Shown: positions 33,994 to 42,884, numbered from the stretch's first letter. The stretch: DNA of 64,000 nucleotides from Burkholderiaceae bacterium (GCA_022843955.1 JALHMQ010000002.1:1-64000); one strand, 5' to 3'. The notes: generated by a model not told the origin, from the sequence alone. Translations and numbers: made by a program.

Positions 33994-35051
33994 AACACTC
34001 GCTGACCCGCCGCCGCCTGCTGGCGGCCTCGCTGATCGGCACCGCGCTCGGCGCCGTCGCCCTCACCGGCGGCTGCACGGTGCGTGCGCGCACCACGAAC
34101 AGCGACGGTTCGCCTTTCAACGACGCGCGCCGCAGCGATGTCGCCGGACAGGTGATCGAGCGCGACGGCTTTGCCGTGGTCGAGGCCGACTGGACCGACG
34201 CCGCGCGCGAGCGCGCGGTGCCGGTGCGGCTGTACCTGCCCGCCGCGTCCGGCCCGCGGCCGCTGGTGCTGTTCTCGCACGGCCTGGGCGGCTCGCGGCG
34301 CGGCTACAGCTACCTGGGCAGCCATTTCGCGCGCCATGGCATCGCCAGCCTGCACGTGCAGCACGTGGGCAGCGACCGTGCGATCTGGGGTGGCAGCCCG
34401 TTCGAACTGGCGACCCGCCTGCAGGCCGCCGCGCAGGAGCGCGAGGCAGTGGCGCGCGTGGCCGACCTGCGCTTTGCGCTGGACCGCCTGCTCGCGCTGC
34501 CGGGCAACGATCCGCTGCACGTTGCCGTGGATGCGCGGCGGATCGTCGTCGCCGGCCACTCGTACGGCGCCAACACGGCGCTGCTGGCCAGCGGTGCGCT
34601 CATCGAGCGCGACGGCCGCGCGGTGGACCTGCGCGACCCGCGCCTGACCACCGCGATCCTGCTGTCGGCGCCGCCGTTCTACGGCGAAAGCGGGCTGGCG
34701 GCGATCCTGGCGCCGGTCATGGTGCCCTCGCTGCACGTGACTGCCACCGCCGACGACATCCGCGTCCCCGGCTACTACTCGTCGGTGGCCGACCGCATCG
34801 CGGTGTTCGAGGCCACCGGCAGTCCACAGAAGGCGCTCGCGGTGTTCGAGGGCGGCTCGCACAGCATCTTCACCGACCGCACCGGCACCGGCGGCGCTGA
34901 GTTGAATGCGCGCGTGAAGCTCGCCACGCAGGAACTGTCGCTCGCCTTCCTCGCCAGTGCGTTCGAGGGTCGCCACCAGCCACTGGCGGACTGGCGTGCG
35001 CGCCATGCGCAGATCGTGGCGCGCTTCACGCGGCTGCCGGCGCTGGCCTGA
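33990..35051 (+). CDS. Secreted alpha/beta hydrolase coupled to the RND operon
   Basis: A 353-residue hydrolase with N-terminal RRRLLAASLIGTALGAVALT and GGC, a twin-Arg-like lipoprotein signal. The core has LVLFSHGLGGSRRGY (oxyanion region), nucleophile elbow VVAGHSYGANT, a likely acidic residue in ATADDIRVPGY and the catalytic His in GGSHSIF. Family outline is like platelet-activating-factor acetylhydrolase/chlorophyllase-type esterases. The start overlaps the pump stop (ATGA). It may modify a pump substrate outside the cytoplasm; this is inference. Confidence 0.82.
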   Translation: MKHSLTRRRLLAASLIGTALGAVALTGGCTVRARTTNSDGSPFNDARRSDVAGQVIERDGFAVVEADWTDAARERAVPVRLYLPAASGPRPLVLFSHGLGGSRRGYSYLGSHFARHGIASLHVQHVGSDRAIWGGSPFELATRLQAAAQEREAVARVADLRFALDRLLALPGNDPLHVAVDARRIVVAGHSYGANTALLASGALIERDGRAVDLRDPRLTTAILLSAPPFYGESGLAAILAPVMVPSLHVTATADDIRVPGYYSSVADRIAVFEATGSPQKALAVFEGGSHSIFTDRTGTGGAELNARVKLATQELSLAFLASAFEGRHQPLADWRARHAQIVARFTRLPALA

Positions 35052-35196
35052 GGCGTCGATCACGAGCGCGCGCCAAGGCGAATGCATCGGCATCGCGCCG
35101 ACGGTGTCTGCGCCGGATCCTGACCGCCGCTGCTTCGGCTGAAAGCGCGCGCGCCTGACTCGCGGGTCGAGCCGCCAGCTTGGACATGGAGTGTTC

Positions 35197-35568
35197 CTAG
35201 CCGCGCGCCGCGCGCGCCAGGTAGGCCGCCAGGTCGCGCAGATCCTGCGGCGTCAAGACGCCGCGATACTGGGCCTTGGCGTTGGCTGCGCCCGGCTGCG
35301 CGCCGGCGATCGAGCGATCGAGCAGGTTGTGCACCGAGCGCGCATCGTCGGCACGGCCGCCGCGATTGCGGATCATCTCGCGCAAGGTTTCCAGATCGGC
35401 GTGGCAGGCGATGCAGTTGCCGACCGCGCGACCGGTGACGACGCGCGTTTCGGTGAAGAGCTTCGCGCCGCGGGCGATGTCCTGCGCCGACACCGGGCCT
35501 GCCATGAGCGCCAGCACGAGCAGCACCCGCAGCGGTCTGCGGCGGTCGATCAAGCCGTTCATGTGCAT
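35197..35568 (-). CDS. Small periplasmic c-type cytochrome
   Basis: A 123-residue protein with a signal peptide (RPLRVLLVLALMAGPVSAQ, to about residue 29) and one heme motif CIACH (about 52-56) in a class I-like fold ending LTPQDLRDLAAYLARAARG. A possible axial Met is in LREMIRN. GGGAGGA lies 5 nt before the ATG at 35568; longer in-frame starts lack a signal. It resembles small SoxX-like cytochromes, but no sox genes are nearby. Divergent from glcD. Confidence 0.82.
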   Translation of the reverse strand: MHMNGLIDRRRPLRVLLVLALMAGPVSAQDIARGAKLFTETRVVTGRAVGNCIACHADLETLREMIRNRGGRADDARSVHNLLDRSIAGAQPGAANAKAQYRGVLTPQDLRDLAAYLARAARG

Positions 35569-35711
35569 CACTGTCCTCCCGCGGAAGCTCAGGCTACCCC
35601 GCCGGTGCGCCGCCTTGTGCGCGCAGATCAAGGCTGCATTGCGTTTGCTACATCGACCGGGCACCCGTCGCCGACCCGCCCGCGGGCGCTGCACGGGTAA
35701 GCTTGCATCAC

Positions 35712-37280
35712 ATGAACGCGCAAACTGCTCCTGCCACCCTTGCCGCCGACGGCGGCGGGCCGCCCGTGGTGCCGGCCTTGCTCGCCACGCAGATCCCGCT
35801 CGAGGGCACCGGCGCGGTGGACCTCGCCCGCCAGCGCGAGGTGGTGGCCGCGCTGCGCCCGCTGCTGCCCGCGCACGCGCTGCTGTTTCGCGAGGAAGAC
35901 ACCCGCCCGTACGAGTGCGACGGCCTGACCCTGTACCGCCAGGTGCCGATGGTGGTGGCGCTGCCGGAGACCGAGATGCAGGTGGTGCAGGTGCTGCGCG
36001 TATGCCACAAGCTCGGCGTGCCGGTGGTGCCGCGCGGCGCCGGCACCGGGCTGTCGGGCAGCGCGCTGCCGCACCAGGCCGGCGTGCTGCTGTCGCTGGC
36101 GAAGTTCAACCGTATCGTCAAGCTCGACCCCTACGCGCGTACCGCGATTGTGCAGCCCGGCGTGCGCAATCTCGCGATCAGCGAGGCGGCGGCGCCCTTC
36201 GGCCTGTACTACGCGCCCGATCCGTCGAGCCAGATAGCCTGCACCATCGGCGGCAACGTCGCCGAAAACGCCGGCGGCGTGCACTGCCTGAAGTACGGCC
36301 TGACCGTGCACAACGTGCTGCGCGTGCGCGGCGTGACGATCGCGGGCGAGGTGGTGGAATTCGGCTCGCACGCGCTCGATGCGCCGGGCTACGACCTGCT
36401 CGCGGTGGTGGTCGGCAGCGAGGGCATGCTGGCGGTGGTCACCGAAGTCACGGTCAAGCTGGTGCCCAAGCCGCAGATGGCGCAAGTGATCATGGCGAGC
36501 TTCGACAACGTCGAAACCGGCGGTGACGCGGTGGCCGACGTGATCGCCGCCGGCATCATCCCGGCCGGCATGGAGATGATGGACAAGCCCGCCGCCAACG
36601 CGGTGGAGCCGTTCGTCAACGCCGGCTACGACCTCGACGCCGCGGCGATCCTGCTGGTCGAGTCCGACGGCACGCCCGAAGAGGTGGCCGAAGAGATCGA
36701 CCGCATGCGTGCGGTGCTGGAGAAAAGCGGCGCCACGCGCCTGCAGGTCAGCGCCAGCGAACCGGAGCGGTTGCGCTTCTGGGCCGGGCGCAAGGCGGCG
36801 TTTCCGGCGGTGGGCCGCATCTCGCCCGACTACTACTGCATGGACGGCACCATTCCGCGCAAGCGCCTGGGCGAGGTGCTCAAGGCGATCCAGCAGATGG
36901 AAGAGCGCTACCAGCTGCGCTGCGCCAACGTGTTCCACGCCGGCGACGGCAACCTGCACCCGCTTATCATGTTCGACGCCAACGACCCGGCCTCGGTGCA
37001 GCGCGCCGAGCAGTTCGGCTTCGAGATCCTGGAGCTGTGCGTCGCCGTCGGCGGCACCGTCACCGGCGAGCATGGCGTGGGCGTGGAAAAAGTGCACCAG
37101 ATGTGCAAGCAGTTCGACCGCGCCACGCTGGATGCCTTCTTCGCCGTCAAGCGCGCGTTCGATCCACCCGGCCTGCTCAATCCCGGCAAGGTGATTCCCA
37201 CGCTGGTGCGCTGCGCCGAGTACGGCAAGGTGCACGTGCATGGCGGTGCGCTGCGCTTTCCCGACATCCCGAGGTTTTGA
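35712..37280 (+). CDS. glcD: Glycolate oxidase FAD subunit GlcD
   Basis: A 522-residue FAD-linked oxidase subunit that converts glycolate to glyoxylate with GlcE and GlcF. FAD-binding PCMH domain (about 55-235) with VVPRGAGTGLSGSALPHQ, DPSSQIACTIGGNVAENAGG and VVGSEGMLAVVTEV; FAD-oxidase C domain with NVFHAGDGNLHPLIMFD and GEHGVGVEK. ATG 35712 is preferred to a TTG at 35703. glcE and glcF follow. No GlcC regulator is nearby. Confidence 0.93.
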   Translation: MNAQTAPATLAADGGGPPVVPALLATQIPLEGTGAVDLARQREVVAALRPLLPAHALLFREEDTRPYECDGLTLYRQVPMVVALPETEMQVVQVLRVCHKLGVPVVPRGAGTGLSGSALPHQAGVLLSLAKFNRIVKLDPYARTAIVQPGVRNLAISEAAAPFGLYYAPDPSSQIACTIGGNVAENAGGVHCLKYGLTVHNVLRVRGVTIAGEVVEFGSHALDAPGYDLLAVVVGSEGMLAVVTEVTVKLVPKPQMAQVIMASFDNVETGGDAVADVIAAGIIPAGMEMMDKPAANAVEPFVNAGYDLDAAAILLVESDGTPEEVAEEIDRMRAVLEKSGATRLQVSASEPERLRFWAGRKAAFPAVGRISPDYYCMDGTIPRKRLGEVLKAIQQMEERYQLRCANVFHAGDGNLHPLIMFDANDPASVQRAEQFGFEILELCVAVGGTVTGEHGVGVEKVHQMCKQFDRATLDAFFAVKRAFDPPGLLNPGKVIPTLVRCAEYGKVHVHGGALRFPDIPRF

Positions 37281-37281
37281 G

Positions 37282-37344
37282 ATGTACCTCCTGCTCCCGG
37301 TCCGCGGACTGGTGCCGGCCGGTGACGATCCCCGCCCCGCCTGA
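37282..37344 (+). CDS. 20-codon ORF coupled to glcE (putative leader or small protein)
   Basis: ATG 37282 begins one base after the glcD stop and encodes MYLLLPVRGLVPAGDDPRPA. GAGG lies 7 nt upstream. The stop at 37342-37344 overlaps the glcE ATG as TGATG, and glcE has no ribosome binding site of its own, so ribosomes ending here would restart on glcE. It could equally be a remnant of a longer glcE N-terminus. Too short for any family call. Confidence 0.4.
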   Translation: MYLLLPVRGLVPAGDDPRPA

Positions 37345-38495
37345 TGGAAGCCGCTCTGTCCGATCTGGCTGATCGCGTGCGCGCGGCGCACGCCGACCGC
37401 GCGCCGCTGGCGATCCGCGCCGGCGGCACCAAGGATTTCTACGGCAACGCGATGGATGCGGCGCAGGTGATCGATCCGCGCGAATACCGCGGCGTCGTCA
37501 CCTATGAGCCGACCGAGCTCGTGGTGACCGTGCGCAGCGGCACGCTGCTGGTCGACCTCGAAGCACAGCTGGCCGAGCGCGGGCAGATGCTGCCGTTCGA
37601 GCCGCCGCACTTCGGCGGTGCCTCGCTCGACCCAACCGCCGACGATGGCAGCGGCGATGGCGCCACCGTCGGCGGCGCGGTGGCCGCCGGTCTGGCGGGT
37701 CCGCGCCGGGCGTCTTTCGGTCCGACCTACGGCGGCGTGCGCGACTTCATGCTCGGTGCCTCGCTGCTCGATGGGCGCGGACAAGTGCTGCGTTTCGGCG
37801 GCACGGTGATGAAGAACGTGGCGGGCTACGACGTCGCGCGCCTGCTCGCCGGCTCGCTCGGCACGCTGGGCGTTCTGCTCGACCTGTCGATCAAGGTGCT
37901 GCCCCGCCCGGTGGCCGAATGCACGCTGCGCTTTGCAATGTCGCAGGAAGAAGCACTCGCCCGCATGAACGAGTGGAGCGGCCAGCCGCTGCCGGTATCC
38001 GGCACGCTGTGGGTCAACGAACTGCTGTTCGTGCGGCTGGCGGGCGCCCAGGCGGCAGTCGAAGCGGCCAGCGCGCGCCTGACCGGCGCGCAGGAGGGCG
38101 AGCAGATCGATGCCGAAGGTGCGGGCGCGCTGTGGCGCGGCGTGCGCGATCATCGCCATCTGTTCTTCAGTCCCGACGACCTGGTGGACCGCCCACTGTG
38201 GCGCTTGAGCGTGCCCTCGACCGCCGAGCCACTGCAGCTGCCCGGCGCGCAGGCGATCGAATGGGGCGGTGCGCTGCGCTGGCTGCGCTGCGATGCGCCC
38301 GCCTCTCACATCCGCGCCCGCGCGCAGCAGCTCGGCGGCCACGCCACCCTGTTTCGCGGCGGCAGCGCCGAACTTCGTGCGCAGGGCGTGTTCACGCCGC
38401 TGGCCGCGCCGATCGCCACCATCCACCGCCGCCTGAAGGCCGAGTTCGATCCGGCCGGCATCTTCAACCGCGGCCGCATGTATCCCGAGTTCTGA
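37344..38495 (+). CDS. glcE: Glycolate oxidase subunit GlcE
   Basis: A 383-residue FAD-binding subunit. PCMH motifs: LAIRAGGTKDFYG, GVVTYEPTELVVTVRSGT, GATVGGAVAAGLAGPRRASF and MKNVAGYDVARLLAGSLGTLG. The C-terminal AEFDPAGIFNRGRMYPEF is canonical. Length is slightly above E. coli GlcE (350). Start overlaps a short ORF stop as TGATG; glcF begins 4 nt after its stop. Confidence 0.92.
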   Translation: MEAALSDLADRVRAAHADRAPLAIRAGGTKDFYGNAMDAAQVIDPREYRGVVTYEPTELVVTVRSGTLLVDLEAQLAERGQMLPFEPPHFGGASLDPTADDGSGDGATVGGAVAAGLAGPRRASFGPTYGGVRDFMLGASLLDGRGQVLRFGGTVMKNVAGYDVARLLAGSLGTLGVLLDLSIKVLPRPVAECTLRFAMSQEEALARMNEWSGQPLPVSGTLWVNELLFVRLAGAQAAVEAASARLTGAQEGEQIDAEGAGALWRGVRDHRHLFFSPDDLVDRPLWRLSVPSTAEPLQLPGAQAIEWGGALRWLRCDAPASHIRARAQQLGGHATLFRGGSAELRAQGVFTPLAAPIATIHRRLKAEFDPAGIFNRGRMYPEF

Positions 38496-38499
38496 TCCG

Positions 38500-39747
38500 A
38501 TGCAGACCCAGCTGGCCGACTTCATCAAGGACACCGCCGACGGTCGCGAGGCCGACGCCATCCTGCGCAAGTGCGTGCACTGCGGCTTCTGCACCGCCAC
38601 CTGCCCGACCTACCAGCTGCTCGGCGATGAACTCGACGGTCCGCGCGGGCGCATCTACCTGATCAAGCAGGTGCTCGAAGGGGCGACGCCGACCGCCAAG
38701 ACCCAGTTGCACCTGGACCGCTGCCTGACCTGCCGCAACTGCGAGACCACCTGCCCCTCGGGCGTGCAGTACGGGCGACTGGTCGACATCGGCCGCAAGG
38801 TGGTCGACGAGCAGGTGCCGCGCAGCACCGGCGACAGCCTCAAGCGCACCCTGCTCAAGCAGGGCCTGACCAGCCCGGCGTTCGCACCGGCGATGAAGCT
38901 GGGCCAGCTGCTGCGGCCGCTGCTGCCGCAGGCGCTGCAGAGCAAGGTGCCGGTACGGCAGGATGCCGGTGCCTGGCCCGCCCGCAGCCACTCGCGCAAG
39001 ATGCTGCTGCTGGCCGGCTGCGTGCAGCCGGCGATGCAGCCCAACATCAACGCCGCCACCGCGCGCGTGCTCGACGCCGCCGGCATCGAGACCGTGATCC
39101 CGCCGGCGGCCGGCTGCTGCGGCGCGATCCGCTACCACCTGAACGACCACGACGGCGGCCTCGCCGACGCTCGCCGCAACATCGACGCCTGGCTGCCGCA
39201 CCTGGACGCCGGCGCCGAGGCGATCGTCATGAACGCGAGCGGCTGCGGCGCCATGGTCAAGGAGTACGGCCACCTGCTGCGCGACGACCCCGTCTATGCA
39301 CACAAGGCAGAACGCATCAGCGCCGCCACGCGCGACGTGGCCGAGGTGCTGCCGGCACTGGGTACCGAGATCCGCGCCCGCCTGGGCGAGCGTCCCGACG
39401 AGCCGCAACGGGTGGTGTTCCATCCGCCCTGCACGCTGCAGCACGCGCAGCGCATCAAGGGCACGGTGGAGGCGCTGCTGACTTCGCTCGGCGCCGACGT
39501 GGCGCCGGTGGGCGAGAACCACTTCTGCTGCGGCTCCGCCGGCACCTACTCGGTGCTGCAGCCGGAGCTGGCCACCGCGCTGCGCGACCGTCGCCTCGGC
39601 CATCTGGAGGCGCCGCTGCCCAAGGTGATCCTGTCGGCCAACATCGGCTGCATCACCCACCTGCAGACCGGGACCGAGACGCGCGTGATGCACTGGATCG
39701 AGTGGCTCGACGAGCGGCTCGCTGCCGCAGCACCCGCACCGGCCTGA
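38500..39747 (+). CDS. glcF: Glycolate oxidase iron-sulfur subunit GlcF
   Basis: A 415-residue electron-transfer subunit. Two [4Fe-4S] motifs, CVHCGFCTATCP (about 25-36) and CLTCRNCETTCPS (about 75-87), and two CCG domains with AGCCGAIRYHLNDH and FCCGSAGTYSVLQPE. It passes electrons from GlcD/E toward the quinone pool. It needs two Fe-S clusters, so it is a client of assembly machinery such as the suf operon here. Third gene of the operon. Confidence 0.94.
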   Translation: MQTQLADFIKDTADGREADAILRKCVHCGFCTATCPTYQLLGDELDGPRGRIYLIKQVLEGATPTAKTQLHLDRCLTCRNCETTCPSGVQYGRLVDIGRKVVDEQVPRSTGDSLKRTLLKQGLTSPAFAPAMKLGQLLRPLLPQALQSKVPVRQDAGAWPARSHSRKMLLLAGCVQPAMQPNINAATARVLDAAGIETVIPPAAGCCGAIRYHLNDHDGGLADARRNIDAWLPHLDAGAEAIVMNASGCGAMVKEYGHLLRDDPVYAHKAERISAATRDVAEVLPALGTEIRARLGERPDEPQRVVFHPPCTLQHAQRIKGTVEALLTSLGADVAPVGENHFCCGSAGTYSVLQPELATALRDRRLGHLEAPLPKVILSANIGCITHLQTGTETRVMHWIEWLDERLAAAAPAPA

Positions 39748-39846
39748 CATGTGGGGAGGCGTGCGCGCGGTGCAGCACGCGCATGTCCGCCCGAAGTGCA
39801 ACCCTTTCGGTGCCTGCTTCGGCCTGATTGAGCCAGCCGCGATCCG

Positions 39847-40263
39847 ATGATTCAGACGCTCGCCACGCTGCTCGTGTTCCAGTCGCTGGGCGAGGCGCTG
39901 TCGTTCGCGCTCGGCCTGCCGGTGCCCGGTCCGGTGATCGGCATGGCGTTGCTGGTGGGCTGGCTGCGGCTGCGGCCGGCAGCCTATGCGCAGCTGCGCG
40001 AGACCAGCCTCGGCCTGCTGCGACACCTGTCGCTGCTGTTCGTGCCGGCAGGGGTAGGCGTGATGCTGCATGCGGCGCGGCTGGCTGATGAGTGGCTGCC
40101 GATCACTGTCGCGCTGGTGGTAAGCACAGCGCTCACGATCGCGATAACCGCGCTGGTGATCGAATGGACCCGGCGCTGGCTGGGCCCGGCCGATATCGAT
40201 GCGGATGCAGATGCCAATGCCGTCGCGATGCCGCCGACGCCGTTACGTTCGGGCGAGCCATGA
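39847..40263 (+). CDS. lrgA: CidA/LrgA-family holin-like membrane protein
   Basis: A 138-residue membrane protein with about four helices and the CidA/LrgA motif LPVPGPVIGMALLVGWL (about 24-40) and LLFVPAGVGVM (about 64-74). It pairs with the LrgB-type gene that overlaps its stop. Such pairs are linked to murein hydrolase control or to transport of small metabolites (pyruvate or glycolate-like); being just after glcDEF makes glycolate export or import a reasonable idea (plastid LrgAB homologue PLGG1), as inference. The C-terminal Asp/Ala tail is not conserved. Confidence 0.85.
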   Translation: MIQTLATLLVFQSLGEALSFALGLPVPGPVIGMALLVGWLRLRPAAYAQLRETSLGLLRHLSLLFVPAGVGVMLHAARLADEWLPITVALVVSTALTIAITALVIEWTRRWLGPADIDADADANAVAMPPTPLRSGEP

Positions 40264-40988
40264 CGCCACGTCTCGATGACATCTGGGTGTACCTGTCGGC
40301 CACGCCCCTGCTGGGGCTGACCGTGACACTGATCGCCTACCTGGCGGCATTCCGTTTGTACGAGCGCACCCGCTTCAATCCGCTCGCCAACCCGGTACTG
40401 ATCGCGGTGCTGCTGCTGGTGTCACTGCTGGCGGCCACGCGCACGCCATATCGGACCTACTTCGAGGGCGCGCAGTTCGTCCACTTTCTGCTCGGGCCGG
40501 CCACGGTCGCGCTGGCGATCCCGCTGTATGAGCAGCGCGCAAAGCTGGCCCGACTGGCGTTGCCGCTGCTAGCCGGGCTGACCGCTGGCGTACTCACCGC
40601 CGTGACCTGCGCCGTCGGCGTCGCGTGGCTCCTGGGCGCGAGCCGCGAGACCATGCTGTCGCTCGCACCGAAGTCGGCGACCACGCCGATCGCGATGGGC
40701 ATCGCCGAAAAGATCGGCGGCCTGCCGTCGCTCACGGCGGTGCTGGTGATCCTGACCGGCATGCTGGGAGCGATCATCGCGCGCCCGTTGCTCGATCTGC
40801 TGCGCATACGTACCCCCGCGACCCGGGGTTTCGCCTTGGGGGTCGCTTCGCATGGCATCGGCACCGCGCGCGCGTTCGAGGTGAGTGCCGAAACCGGTGC
40901 TTTCGCTGGCCTGGCCATGGGACTGACGGCGCTGCTGATGGCGCTCGTGGTGCCGGCGCTGCTGCGGTTTGCCCCCGCATTGCCGTGA
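40260..40988 (+). CDS. lrgB: LrgB/CidB-family membrane protein
   Basis: A 242-residue inner-membrane protein with about seven helices. Family motifs FNPLANPVLIAVLLLV, LLGPATVALAIPLYEQR, LAPKSATTPIAMGIAEKIGG and GVASHGIGTARAFE are all present. The ATG at 40260 overlaps the lrgA stop as ATGA, so the two are coupled. The LrgB fusion PLGG1 carries glycolate/glycerate in plastids, which makes the glcDEF neighbourhood notable. Confidence 0.9.
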   Translation: MTPRLDDIWVYLSATPLLGLTVTLIAYLAAFRLYERTRFNPLANPVLIAVLLLVSLLAATRTPYRTYFEGAQFVHFLLGPATVALAIPLYEQRAKLARLALPLLAGLTAGVLTAVTCAVGVAWLLGASRETMLSLAPKSATTPIAMGIAEKIGGLPSLTAVLVILTGMLGAIIARPLLDLLRIRTPATRGFALGVASHGIGTARAFEVSAETGAFAGLAMGLTALLMALVVPALLRFAPALP

Positions 40989-41065
40989 CCTCTGCCGGCA
41001 CCACGGGGCTGGTGCCAGCGCCCGATCGTTGCCAAGATGGTCGCCCGGCGGCCTAGGAGGACGAC

Positions 41066-41494
41066 ATGAAACCAGTATCCGAGCTGCTGCGCAGCAGGAA
41101 CACGACCTTGTGGCACGTGAAGCCGGAAGACACGGTGTTCGATGCACTCAAGGTACTGGCCGAGCATGAGGTGGGCGCGCTGATGGTGATGGAGCGCGGG
41201 CGCCTGGTGGGGATCGTGTCCGAGCGCGACTACACCCGCAAGGTTGCGCTGCAGGGCAGAAGCTCGAAGGAGACGACGGTGGCGGAGATCATGACGCGCG
41301 ATGTCGTCGTGGTGACGCCGCAGACCCGCACGCGGGACTGCATGGCGCTGATGAAGCAGCGCAAGATCCGCCACCTGCCGGTGGTCGACGGCGGTAGCGT
41401 GCTCGGCATGATCTCGATTCGCGACATTCTCGACGACATCATTGCCGACCACGAGCTGACGATCGCGCAACTGCAAAGCTACATCGCCACGTAG
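41066..41494 (+). CDS. Two-CBS-domain protein
   Basis: A 142-residue cytosolic protein made of a pair of CBS domains: residues 10-62 (VFDALKVLAEHEVGALMVME and LVGIVSERDYTRKVAL) and 75-130 (TRDCMALMKQRKIRHLPVVD and VLGMISIRDILDDII). Stand-alone CBS pairs bind adenosine nucleotides and regulate partner proteins. AGGAGG lies 8 nt before the ATG. No partner is evident. Confidence 0.9.
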   Translation: MKPVSELLRSRNTTLWHVKPEDTVFDALKVLAEHEVGALMVMERGRLVGIVSERDYTRKVALQGRSSKETTVAEIMTRDVVVVTPQTRTRDCMALMKQRKIRHLPVVDGGSVLGMISIRDILDDIIADHELTIAQLQSYIAT

Positions 41495-41539
41495 CGCGCT
41501 TGTCCGCAGCCCGGTGGAGCGCGGCCAGCGACGCCGACT

Positions 41540-42295
41540 TCAGCGCAGCCGCAGCACCTCGCCTGAACCCGCCACCTTCTTGGTGACCTTGGGCTCGCCG
41601 CGGTAGCGCACGTCGCCGCTGCCGGCGATGTCCACCTGCAGGCTGGTGGTCGCGTGCACCCGCACGTCGCCGCTGCCGCGGATGCGCACCGCTGCTTCGA
41701 TCGCCTCGAGCTTGTCGACCCGCACGTCACCCGAGCCGATGATCACCACCCCGAGCTTGTCGGTGCGGCCGCTGGCGGTGAAGTCGCCGCTGCCGGAGAT
41801 CGACAGCGCCACGGCGTCGCTGTCGAGCGAGTCGATCACGACGTCGCCCGAACCGCGGATGGTGGTGTCGAAGATCGGTGACTTGATGCGATCGGCGCGC
41901 ACATCGCCCGAGCCACGGATCAGCACACTCGACAACTCGCGGAACTCGACCGTCGCGTACAAGTCGTTTCTGGTGCGAAACGATGCGTTCGACACTGCGC
42001 CGACGACGAGCTTGCCATCCTCGATGCGGGTTTCGATCAATGGCAGGATGTTGTGGTCACCGTGCAGGATGACCCGATCGGCGCTGGCCGCCTTCAAGCG
42101 AACGTCCACCGGACCCGTGACGATCAGCCCCGAGAACGGGCCGACGCTGCGGGTCTCCTCGATCACGTTGCCGGAGCCTTCGACGCGCGCGCCGCCGCCG
42201 CCGAGGACAATGTTGATCTGCGCATGCGCACTGCCCACCGCGGCGAGCAGGCCAGTCAATCCAACGATGAGAATCAGGCGACGGGTCGGGGTCAT
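41540..42295 (-). CDS. Head-GIN (DUF2807) repetitive periplasmic protein
   Basis: A 251-residue exported protein. ATG 42295 gives a signal peptide (RRLILIVGLTGLLAAVGSAHA); longer frames do not. The body has FSGLIVTGPVDVRL and then at least six GSGD units about 20 residues apart (IRGSGDVRAD, IRGSGDVVID, ISGSGDFTAS, IIGSGDVRVD, IRGSGDVRVH, IAGSGDVRYR), ending with VAGSGEVLRL. This is the beta-helical head-GIN domain; function unknown, possibly cell-surface or polysaccharide related. Confidence 0.85.
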   Translation of the reverse strand: MTPTRRLILIVGLTGLLAAVGSAHAQINIVLGGGGARVEGSGNVIEETRSVGPFSGLIVTGPVDVRLKAASADRVILHGDHNILPLIETRIEDGKLVVGAVSNASFRTRNDLYATVEFRELSSVLIRGSGDVRADRIKSPIFDTTIRGSGDVVIDSLDSDAVALSISGSGDFTASGRTDKLGVVIIGSGDVRVDKLEAIEAAVRIRGSGDVRVHATTSLQVDIAGSGDVRYRGEPKVTKKVAGSGEVLRLR

Positions 42296-42458
42296 GGGCG
42301 TGTGAAGCTGGAGGTGAGGCGTGCAGTATGGCCATTGCCCGGGGCGCCGGGTCCGCATGCGACAGGTTGCGCAAAACCGCGGGCGAACGGCGGGCGCACG
42401 GGATACGCGGTGCGCACCGGGCACGCGACCGCCAGCGCCCCTGCTGGCGCACCCGCTG

Positions 42459-42836
42459 CTACAGGCCCATCTCCTTGAAGGTCTCGCGCGCCACGCGGAA
42501 GCTGTCGATCGCCGCCGGCACGCCGCAGTAGATCGCGCCCTGCAGGAACACCTCCCGGATCTCGTCCTTCGTCACGCCGTTGTTGAGCGCGCCCCGCACA
42601 TGCAGCTTCAGTTCGTGCGGTCGGTTCAGCGCGGTGAGCATCGCCAAGTTTAGAAGGCTGCGCGTGCGCCGATCCAGGCCCGGCCGGTTCCAAACGTCGC
42701 CCCAGCAATACTGGGTGACCAGTTCCTGCATCGGCAGATTGAACTCGTCGGCGTTCTTGATCGATGCGTCGACATACTCGGCGCCCAACACCTCGCGGCG
42801 CGTGCGCAACCCCTGGTCGAACAGTTCCTGGTTCAT
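42459..42836 (-). CDS. Carboxymuconolactone decarboxylase (CMD) family protein
   Basis: A 125-residue protein close to PcaC-type gamma-carboxymuconolactone decarboxylases: GLRTRREVLGAEYVDASIKN, TQYCWGDVWNRPGLDRRTRS, LNLAMLTALNRPHELKLHVR and EVFLQGAIYCGVPAAIDSFR. GGAG precedes the ATG. No other protocatechuate-pathway genes are in the window, so it may be a stand-alone CMD-fold enzyme. Downstream of fba on the same strand, beyond a terminator. Confidence 0.85.
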   Translation of the reverse strand: MNQELFDQGLRTRREVLGAEYVDASIKNADEFNLPMQELVTQYCWGDVWNRPGLDRRTRSLLNLAMLTALNRPHELKLHVRGALNNGVTKDEIREVFLQGAIYCGVPAAIDSFRVARETFKEMGL

Positions 42837-42884
42837 GCAGTTCTCCGGTCGTTGATCTTCGCTTCTCGTTCGCTACGCACAGGC

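Noticed and set aside
35628-38600. 990-codon minus-strand ORF
   Set aside because: Lies opposite glcD, glcE and the start of glcF, which have full catalytic motifs; the antisense protein is His/Arg/Ala-rich without recognisable domains.
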